Positions 30,534-37,113 of a DNA stretch of 64,000 nt are shown one piece after another; within the stretch, counting starts at the first letter, position 1; each line of letters opens with the position of its first letter. Below the pieces are notes generated by a model. It had not been told where the DNA came from and did not search any database. It saw only the letters and a program-made list of their open reading frames with translations. The position numbers and the translations under genes were made by a program. The DNA is from Alphaproteobacteria bacterium (GTDB lineage: Bacteria > Pseudomonadota > Alphaproteobacteria > UBA8366), in contig JANQKC010000015.1 in the NCBI GenBank assembly GCA_028281325.1, positions 1 through 64,000 on the forward strand, given 5' to 3'.

Positions 30534-31418
30534 ATGTCGGAAGCGCGCCAAACGATACCCAAAGACCAGTCCTACGAAAAAATCCAGGTCAAACCCGTCG
30601 CCGGCGCGATGGGCGCGGAGATTAGCGGCGTCGACCTGTCCCAGCCGCTGGACGATGCCACCTTCGCCGAGATTCACCGGGCCTGGCTCGACCACAATGT
30701 CGTTTTCTTCCGCAATCAAGATCTGACGCCGCAGCAGTATCTGCGCTTCGCCAAGATGTGGGGCGGGATTCATCTGCACCCTTACATGAAGGGCATGGAC
30801 GACTTCCCGGAGATCTTCGAGATCATCAAGAAGGAAGGCGACGTCCAGAACTTCGGCAACCGCTGGCACACGGACCAGATGTTCTGCCCGGAACCGGCGA
30901 AGGCAACCATGCTCTACGCCAAGGAGGTGCCCGAGGCCGGCGGCGACACGATGTACAGCAACCTGTATCTCGCCTACGAGAGCCTGTCGGACGGTATGAA
31001 GGAAATGCTGGGCAGGATGCAGACCCACAACATGGGCGACCAGAAATACGGCGGGAAATCCCGGTCCGAACGCTACCGCGAGGGCGGCAGCATGGGCGAC
31101 AAGGTCGCGCCGCCGAACCAGGATATCAATTCCGATCATCCGCTGATCCGCACGCACCCGGAAACCGGACGCAAGGCGCTGTACATCGGCTCGCACACCG
31201 CGCGCTTCACCGGCCTGACCGACGAGGAAAGCGCGCCGCTGCTGAAATACCTGATGAACCATGCGCGCCGGCCCGAATTCACCTGCCGCTTCAAGTGGGA
31301 GGTCGGCTCGATCGCGCTGTGGGACAACCGCTGCTGCCAGCATTACGCGGTCAACGACTACCATGGCCAGCGCCGCCGGATGCACCGCATCACCATCCAG
31401 GGCGACAAACCCTTCTAG
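30534..31418 (+). CDS. TauD/TfdA-family 2-oxoglutarate dioxygenase (copy 1)
   Basis: This 294-residue non-heme iron oxygenase has the metal triad His112 and Asp114 (RWHTDQM) and distal His270 (CCQHYAVND), with arginines after it in GQRRRMHR for 2-oxoglutarate binding. The N-terminal GAEISGVDLSQPL is typical of the TauD/TfdA group, which hydroxylates and often cleaves sulfonates, aryloxyacids or related compounds. AGAGGA precedes the chosen ATG. A second, closely similar gene follows after 14 bases. Confidence 0.92.
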   Translation: MSEARQTIPKDQSYEKIQVKPVAGAMGAEISGVDLSQPLDDATFAEIHRAWLDHNVVFFRNQDLTPQQYLRFAKMWGGIHLHPYMKGMDDFPEIFEIIKKEGDVQNFGNRWHTDQMFCPEPAKATMLYAKEVPEAGGDTMYSNLYLAYESLSDGMKEMLGRMQTHNMGDQKYGGKSRSERYREGGSMGDKVAPPNQDINSDHPLIRTHPETGRKALYIGSHTARFTGLTDEESAPLLKYLMNHARRPEFTCRFKWEVGSIALWDNRCCQHYAVNDYHGQRRRMHRITIQGDKPF

Positions 31419-31432
31419 CGGGAGATTGTAGG

Positions 31433-32329
31433 ATGCCGGACAGCGCAGCACTCGAAACGACGCCCCAGAACTACCGCACCATCGGCGTCAGCCGTCTTGC
31501 CGGCGCGCTTGGCGCGGAGGTTACGGGCGTCGACCTCGCCGAGCCGTTGAGCGACGAGTGCTTCGCGGAACTCCACCGCGCCTTCCTCGACCATCAGGTG
31601 CTCTATTTCCGTGACCAGAACCTGACGCCCGAGCAATACATCGCCTTCGCGAAGCGCTGGGGCGGCATCCATCTGCATCCGTTCAACGCGCCGATGGAGG
31701 GCTACCCGGAAATCATCGAGATGACGAAGCGCGAGCAAGACACCTTCGCGCATGGCGCGCGCTGGCATTCGGACCAAATGTACACGCCGCAGCCCGCCAT
31801 GGCGACGATGCTGTACGGCCGCGAAATCCCGCCGGCCGGCGGCGACACGATGTTCTCGAACCTCTATCTCGGCTACGAGGCCTTGTCCGACGGCATGAAG
31901 GAGATGCTCGCGCCGCTCAAGGCCGTGAACAACGGCGACAGCAAGAAGCATCCGACCGGCACCACGCGCGCCGAACGCGCCGCCGCCGGCACCGGCCAGA
32001 TCGCACAGAAAGACCCGAGTGAGATCGACATCCAGACGATCACCAGCCACCCGATCGTCCGCACCCACCCGGAAACCGGCCGCAAGGCGATCTACATCGG
32101 CTCGCATACGGAACGCTTCGACGGCATGACCGACGAGGAAAGCGATCCGATCATCAAGTTCCTGATGGAGCACACGCACCGGCCCGAGTTCACCTGCCGC
32201 GTGCGCTGGGAGGTGAACACCCTGGTGTTCTGGGACAACCGCTGTTGCCAGCATTGCGCCATCAACGACTACAACGGCCAACGCCGCCGGGTGCAGAAGA
32301 TCACGATTTCCGGCGACACGCCGTTCTAA
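31433..32329 (+). CDS. TauD/TfdA-family 2-oxoglutarate dioxygenase (copy 2)
   Basis: This 298-residue oxygenase aligns along its whole length with the preceding gene, with the same metal residues at His112, Asp114 and His274 (CCQHCAIND). Many segments are nearly identical between the two, such as GGIHLHP and THPETGRKA, which indicates tandem duplication. Differences concentrate in the middle loop (about 175-205), where substrate specificity is usually set in this family. GGGAGA just after the first gene's stop serves as its ribosome-binding site. Confidence 0.92.
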   Translation: MPDSAALETTPQNYRTIGVSRLAGALGAEVTGVDLAEPLSDECFAELHRAFLDHQVLYFRDQNLTPEQYIAFAKRWGGIHLHPFNAPMEGYPEIIEMTKREQDTFAHGARWHSDQMYTPQPAMATMLYGREIPPAGGDTMFSNLYLGYEALSDGMKEMLAPLKAVNNGDSKKHPTGTTRAERAAAGTGQIAQKDPSEIDIQTITSHPIVRTHPETGRKAIYIGSHTERFDGMTDEESDPIIKFLMEHTHRPEFTCRVRWEVNTLVFWDNRCCQHCAINDYNGQRRRVQKITISGDTPF

Positions 32330-32359
32330 GGCTCCTTCGGCGGCCGACCGATACCGGGG

Positions 32360-33199
32360 CTACGCGGCCAGCATCTCCAACAACAGCGCATTGAAAGCGT
32401 CTGCCGCTTCGTATTGCATCCAGTGGCCCGCGCCCTCGATCACGCGCAAATCCGCATCCGGGTGATGGCGGCGGACTAGGTCCAGGCGCTCCGGTACGGA
32501 CTCGCCGGCGAAGGCGTCGTGGGTCGACCAGATGCCTTTCACCGGTGCTTGGATCTGCGGCAAGGCACGGCCGAGGCCATCCCAGATATCCTCTTCCGGC
32601 CAGGCGGTCATTCGGAAGCGGACCTGTTTCGTGTTGGTCCGCTGGATATGCACCGCAAGCTCGTCGACCGCGTCCGGGTCGGCGATCATCAATCCCGCCA
32701 AGTTGGCGCGGTGGACCTCATACACTTCCTCCGGCGACATGCTGGGCCGCAGTTTCGCAAGCGCGGGCCGCGGCGCGTCCTCGACGCCGAGCCCGCCGGG
32801 CGCGACCAGCGTCACCGTCGCCACCTTGTCCGGCCGCTGCGCCCCCACCTCGCCGGCAAGCCGGCCGCCATAGGAGAACCCGACGACATCCGCACGCTCC
32901 CCCTCGGGCAAGATCTGCGCCAAACCCTCGGCCACGACGCGTCCGTAATCCCGCGCTGTGCTCGGCAGCGGCGGCCGTGCCGACGCCCCGAATCCCGGCG
33001 CGTCCGCCGCATACACCGTGTAATGATGCGCCAGCGCCTCGATGTTGCACGCCCAATGCAGCCAGGTGCCGAAGTTACCGTGAAACAGCACCAGCGGCGG
33101 CCCCTCGCCCCAGCTATGCCACACCATCTCGCCATCGCCGCAAGGCGTGCCGATCCGCCGCGCCGTCGCGTCGAGGCGCGTTATCGCTTCCAACGGCAC
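32360..33199 (-). CDS. Alpha/beta hydrolase
   Basis: This 279-residue alpha/beta hydrolase has FHGNFGTWLHW (oxyanion region), the nucleophile Ser in VVGFSYGGRLAG, and a late His in IEGAGHWMQYE, a combination common in C-C bond hydrolases and esterases of meta-cleavage type. It converges on the TauD pair and is separated from the upstream CoA-transferase on the same strand by only 5 bases, indicating an operon. Confidence 0.86.
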   Translation of the reverse strand: MPLEAITRLDATARRIGTPCGDGEMVWHSWGEGPPLVLFHGNFGTWLHWACNIEALAHHYTVYAADAPGFGASARPPLPSTARDYGRVVAEGLAQILPEGERADVVGFSYGGRLAGEVGAQRPDKVATVTLVAPGGLGVEDAPRPALAKLRPSMSPEEVYEVHRANLAGLMIADPDAVDELAVHIQRTNTKQVRFRMTAWPEEDIWDGLGRALPQIQAPVKGIWSTHDAFAGESVPERLDLVRRHHPDADLRVIEGAGHWMQYEAADAFNALLLEMLAA

Positions 33200-33204
33200 G
33201 GGGC

Positions 33205-34404
33205 TTAGATCGCGCCCGCGTCGCGCAGCTTGGCGATCTCGTCGGCGCTCAGGCCCATCTCGCCGAGGATCACGTCGCTATGCTCGCCCGCGTCCGGCGT
33301 GGGATAACGCAGCGTCTGCGGCTGCGGCGTCGCGGTCAGGTTGACCGGCTGGCGCACCACGTCCAGCTTGCCGAGCCGTGGATGGTCGACCTGCTTGACC
33401 ACGCCCAGATGCTTGACTTGCGGGTCCTCGAAGGTCTGGTCGATGCTGTAGACCGGCCCGCAGGGCACGCCGGCGTCGTTCAAGACCTCGATCCAGTGTT
33501 CCGCGGGCTGCTGCTTCAGGACCGCGGTCACCTCGGCATTCAGCGCCGCCCGGTTCGCGGACCGCGATTCGACGCTGTTGTAGTCCGGATTCTCCAGCAA
33601 TCCTTCGGCGCCCGCCGCCTTGCAGAACCGCTCGAACATGGTGCCGGAGGCAGCGATGTTGATCAGGTCGGTCCCGGTCTCGAAGCAGCCCATCGGCACG
33701 TTGATCGGGTGATCGTTGCCCGCCTGGGGCGCGACCTCGCCCTTCTGCAACCAGCGCGACGCCTGGAAGTCGAGCATGAAGGTCATCGCCTCCAGCAGCG
33801 ACGTATGCACCCACTGCCCCTTGCCCGTCTTCTCGCGGTCGAGCAGCGCGATCAGGATGCCCTGCGCCAGGAACATGCCCGCGCAAAGGTCCGTGATCGG
33901 GATGCCGACGCGGACCGGGCCCTGCCCCGGCAGGCCGGTGATCGACATCAGGCCGCCCATGCCCTGCGCGATCTGGTCGACGCCCGGGCGCTTGCCGTAG
34001 GGACCGTCCTGCCCGAAGCCGGAGATGCTGCCGTACACGATGCGCGGGTTGACCTTGCTGACCGCGTCATAGTCGATGCCGAGGCGATGCTTCACGGCGG
34101 CGCGGAAATTCTCGGTGATCACGTCCGCCTTCTCGGCCAGTTTCATGAACAGCGCATGGCCTTCCGGGTTCTTCAGGTCGATGGTCAGGCTGCGCTTGTT
34201 ACGGTGCAGGTTCTGGAAATCGAATCCGTCGCGTTGGCCGGTCAGGGCGGAGCGGTTCTTTCCCGAGGTCGCCGGCGGCTCGACATAGATGACATTCGCC
34301 CCCCAGTCGGCGAGCACGCGCGCCGAGGTCGGCCCCGCCCGCGCCTGGGTAAGATCGAGTACGGTATAGCCTTCAAGCGGCAATCTATTCTCGGACACGG
34401 TCAT
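33205..34404 (-). CDS. Class III (CaiB/BaiF) CoA-transferase
   Basis: This 399-residue family III CoA-transferase has LEGYTVLDLTQARAGPTSAR, RNKRSLTIDLKNPEGHALFM, VITENFRAAVKHRLGIDYD, SISGFGQDGPYGKRPG and VRVGIPITDLCAGMFLA. The start at MTVSENRLP is chosen because a GGAGGAA sequence directly precedes it. An open frame upstream would add 23 residues without family similarity. The hydrolase immediately downstream on the same strand suggests a shared acid-activation pathway. Confidence 0.9.
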   Translation of the reverse strand: MTVSENRLPLEGYTVLDLTQARAGPTSARVLADWGANVIYVEPPATSGKNRSALTGQRDGFDFQNLHRNKRSLTIDLKNPEGHALFMKLAEKADVITENFRAAVKHRLGIDYDAVSKVNPRIVYGSISGFGQDGPYGKRPGVDQIAQGMGGLMSITGLPGQGPVRVGIPITDLCAGMFLAQGILIALLDREKTGKGQWVHTSLLEAMTFMLDFQASRWLQKGEVAPQAGNDHPINVPMGCFETGTDLINIAASGTMFERFCKAAGAEGLLENPDYNSVESRSANRAALNAEVTAVLKQQPAEHWIEVLNDAGVPCGPVYSIDQTFEDPQVKHLGVVKQVDHPRLGKLDVVRQPVNLTATPQPQTLRYPTPDAGEHSDVILGEMGLSADEIAKLRDAGAI

Positions 34405-34598
34405 TTCCTCCGTCGTAAAGCTGCCATCCCCACCGCGACGCTGCGATTCCCGATCCGGCTTTACCGGATTCAACGGTGTCGAGAGAGGCGATCAGATCGT
34501 TTCGGGCCGAGGACCGGCCCTGGTGGACGCGTTCAGCCCAGGCGCGGAAGATAGCCGATTTTCGCCGAAATATCGAATCAGGCAAGCGGTTTCGAAGG

Positions 34599-35666
34599 CT
34601 ACGCCACGTCCAACGGCGCGCTCAGCGTCACGCCCGGCATGTGCATGCCTTGGGGCCGGCCATCGTCATCGGCCGAACCGAACCGCTCGTAATAGGACGG
34701 CGGCAGCGGCCAGCCGTTCGGCAGGTTGAGCCAGAGCCGCAGCAGATGCCGCCGCTGCTCCGGGTCCGGCCAATCCTCGAAATCGGTGCGCGAATGGAAG
34801 GTGATCAGGTTGTTGATCCACTGGATGTCGCCGGCCTGGAAATCCATGTCGAGCCGCAGCGCATCGCTCTCGGCCAGCTCCTCCAGCAGGTCCATCGCCT
34901 CGACCAGTTCCGGCGTCACCGCGGGCACGCCGTCATGGCGCGGCGCGGATTCGACGAAACGCCGGACGAAGGTCACGGTCATGTAGCCCGCGTGATAACA
35001 GAAGACCGGCGCCTCGTAGGTCGGCGCCTTGCCCTCGATATACTCGCCGCGCCGGTCGCGGTGGATCGGCTCGGTCAGCAGCCGCAGCAGGTCCGGCCGC
35101 CGGTCCAACATCGCGTTATGGATCGCCATGGCGCTGGTGACACTACTCAATCCGCCCGACTTGGCCGGCTGCAGGCACATGAGGCCGACCAGATCCGCGC
35201 CCAGGTCCGTGTGGAACGGCAGCCGCGCCCGCGACTGATAGCCGGCGCGCGCGTTCATCGCGTTAAAGTCGCCGCCGATGTCCTTCACATGGCCCAACAA
35301 ATGCCCGTCGGGATTCTGCGAGACCGCATCGCCAAGATGCGCGCCCAAGCCCCAGAAGGCGATGGCCGATTGCTCGCGCGACCATCGGTCGACCGGCAAC
35401 CCGCGCATCAGGGTGACGCCGCAGCCGTCGACCAGGTCGTGCCGAATCCGCGCCATCACCGGCCCGAGCGTCGGCAGCGAGAAATCCGCCTGCCTGATCG
35501 CCATGATCTCCAGACCGCGCGCCTGCACGGCATAGACGGCGGCGTCGATCTCGGCCACCTCTGCAGCGGACAGTTCGTGGATCCAGTCGTCCCGCTGCGT
35601 CATCTCCGGCCCGGTCCACACGAAGGGCCCGGCAATGGGCTCATAGGAGTTGATCGGTCCGGTCAT
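34599..35666 (-). CDS. TauD/TfdA (gamma-butyrobetaine hydroxylase-like) oxygenase
   Basis: This 355-residue protein has His and Asp of the iron site in LPFHTDLGADLV and a distal His in LITFHSRTDFED, with Arg-rich RRHLLRLWLNLP for 2-oxoglutarate. CGVTLMRGLPVDRW is typical of the TauD/CAS-like group. It is more distant from the tandem pair at 30.5-32.3 kb than those are from each other. The product, taken with the neighbouring CoA-transferase, suggests turnover of a small organic acid. Confidence 0.87.
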   Translation of the reverse strand: MTGPINSYEPIAGPFVWTGPEMTQRDDWIHELSAAEVAEIDAAVYAVQARGLEIMAIRQADFSLPTLGPVMARIRHDLVDGCGVTLMRGLPVDRWSREQSAIAFWGLGAHLGDAVSQNPDGHLLGHVKDIGGDFNAMNARAGYQSRARLPFHTDLGADLVGLMCLQPAKSGGLSSVTSAMAIHNAMLDRRPDLLRLLTEPIHRDRRGEYIEGKAPTYEAPVFCYHAGYMTVTFVRRFVESAPRHDGVPAVTPELVEAMDLLEELAESDALRLDMDFQAGDIQWINNLITFHSRTDFEDWPDPEQRRHLLRLWLNLPNGWPLPPSYYERFGSADDDGRPQGMHMPGVTLSAPLDVA

Positions 35667-35741
35667 GGGGAATCCTGTCGCGGTGTCCTGGCATAGGTTG
35701 GGGCGCGGGCCACAAGTGTACCTATGGTCGGAACGCCATGG

Positions 35742-36092
35742 CTAGGCGTGATGCGCCGCGCCCTCCACGATCCTGCCGTCCCCGCCAACCCGGAGATACT
35801 CGCTCACCGCCGCCCCGCGCTCGTTCCGGTATTGGATGACGACGCTGTCGGGCCCGGCGAAAACGGCCTTGAGATCGAAATGCAGGTCGGGGTGGTTTGG
35901 CAACGCCGCGCCCCAATAGCCGCGCAACGCCTCCTTGCCGTGCAGACGCCCGGTCTCGGACAGGCCCATCGCGGCAATATAGGGCGACGCCATCGAGGCG
36001 TCTTCGGCATAAAGCGCAAGCACCCGCTCCAGGTCATGCGCGTTCCACGCCGCCACCCATTCCCAGGCCAGGGTATCGAGATCGGCATCCAT
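35742..36092 (-). CDS. SnoaL-like / NTF2-fold protein
   Basis: This 116-residue protein has the pattern of the NTF2-like superfamily: WVAAWNAHDLERVLALYAEDASM at the N-terminus, GKEALRGYW, and a closing strand region. Members include polyketide cyclases, isomerases and binding proteins; no catalytic assignment can be made here. A 27-bp palindrome lies 15 bases upstream of the start codon, suggesting that this gene is under direct repressor control. Confidence 0.8.
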   Translation of the reverse strand: MDADLDTLAWEWVAAWNAHDLERVLALYAEDASMASPYIAAMGLSETGRLHGKEALRGYWGAALPNHPDLHFDLKAVFAGPDSVVIQYRNERGAAVSEYLRVGGDGRIVEGAAHHA

Positions 36093-36106
36093 GATGACAT
36101 CCCTTT

Positions 36107-36133
36107 TATTAAGTCAGTAATGCTGACTTAATA
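36107..36133. promoter_or_regulatory. 27-bp perfect palindrome upstream of the SnoaL-like gene
   Basis: TATTAAGTCAG and CTGACTTAATA form perfect 11-bp arms around TAATG. It starts 15 bases upstream of the ATG, where a bound repressor would block transcription. The sequence is AT-rich against its surroundings. No regulator gene is adjacent. Confidence 0.6.
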
Positions 36134-36202
36134 TTAAAAGCCCGCTCGCTGAAGTCAATGCCACCCCTTGGCGTCACACAGACGACCGCCGGCCTCTCAG
36201 TC

Positions 36203-36278
36203 TCCTCATGCTGAGCTTGTCGAAGCATGACGCCACGCGTTCCACCCTCCCTCATCCTTCGACAAGCTCAGGATGAGG
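36203..36278. repeat. Dispersed inverted repeat (second locus)
   Basis: CTGAGCTTGTCGAAG (36211-36225) and its exact reverse complement CTTCGACAAGCTCAG (36257-36271) lie 31 bases apart; both are flanked by related TCATGC/TCATCC sequence. Parts of the same element occur at 28.4-28.5 kb, and GCGGGAATGACG at 36307-36318 matches the end of the second repeat type there. It lies between two minus-strand genes. Confidence 0.75.
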
Positions 36279-36343
36279 AACATCGAGAACTCCATCCAAG
36301 GCGCTCGCGGGAATGACGGGAAAGAGGCGCGAGAGCGCCGGCC

Positions 36344-36946
36344 CTACTTCCGGTCGATCGCAGCCTGCATGACTTCCAAGCGATCGTTGCCGAAATACAT
36401 GTCGTCGCGGTCGAGGAAGAAGGTCGGCGAGCCGAAACCGCCGCGGGCGATCAGGTCGTCGGTGGTCTCGAACAGCTTCCGCTTGATCACGTCGTCGCCG
36501 ATCTTTTCGAAGAAGGCGTCGGTGTCCATGCCGACCGAGGTGACGATCTCGCGCAGCACATCCTCCTGCGAGATGTCCTTGTCGTCGACCCAATATGCCT
36601 TGAAGCAGGCGCCCGAGTATGCCGACACCTTGCCCTCGTCGATGGCGACGAAGGCGCCGCGCAGCGCCTTGACGCTGTTCACCGGGAACACGCTCGGCCG
36701 GATCATCTTGATGCCCTGGTAGCGCGCCCAATCCTCCATGTCCTTGCGGTAGTAGGCGTCCTTCGGCGGCACCGGGTTCTCGCGGCGCTGATAGACGGTG
36801 GGATTCACCTTGTTGAACACGCCGCCGACCAGGAACGGCTTCCACACCAGGTCCGCGTTGTTGCGGGCGCAGAAATCCTCGATCCGGTCATAGGCGAGAT
36901 AGGTCCAGGGGCTGGAGACGTCGTAGAAGAACTCGATGGTGGTCAT
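36344..36946 (-). CDS. DsbA-fold isomerase, 2-hydroxychromene-2-carboxylate isomerase-like
   Basis: This 200-residue protein belongs to the DsbA/kappa-GST fold: MTTIEFFYDVSSPWTYLAYD at the N-terminus (Ser rather than a CxxC disulfide motif), VWKPFLVGGVF, and the cis-Pro segment GGFGSPTFFLDRDDMYFGNDRL. Lack of CxxC argues against a disulfide oxidoreductase and for a glutathione-dependent isomerase. The start is at MTTIEFF. It is the last high-GC gene before the AT-rich island. Confidence 0.87.
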   Translation of the reverse strand: MTTIEFFYDVSSPWTYLAYDRIEDFCARNNADLVWKPFLVGGVFNKVNPTVYQRRENPVPPKDAYYRKDMEDWARYQGIKMIRPSVFPVNSVKALRGAFVAIDEGKVSAYSGACFKAYWVDDKDISQEDVLREIVTSVGMDTDAFFEKIGDDVIKRKLFETTDDLIARGGFGSPTFFLDRDDMYFGNDRLEVMQAAIDRK

Positions 36947-36972
36947 GGGGCGTCGGCTTTCTCTTAAAAACA

Positions 36973-37030
36973 ATGATGCAATGCAAACTTGTCTTCGGAG
37001 TTACTCTTGAACAAGGAAGATTTGCATCAT
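36973..37030. repeat. Inverted repeat at the left edge of the AT-rich island
   Basis: ATGATGCAA (36973-36981) and TTGCATCAT (37022-37030) are perfect 9-bp arms 40 bases apart, where base composition changes from GC-rich to AT-rich. It also lies just upstream of the isomerase start, so it could be a regulatory element of that gene rather than an insertion scar. Confidence 0.35.
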
Positions 37031-37113
37031 CAAAACATGCAACAAACCAAAATAAGAATACTGCAGCGCTTTATACTTATAACAAGCGATACGCGGCGAG
37101 AACCGAGATTAAG

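Noticed and set aside
32545..34554. Open plus-strand frame of 669 codons opposite a hydrolase and a CoA-transferase
   Set aside because: Pro/Arg-rich chance translation; the minus-strand genes have clear motifs.
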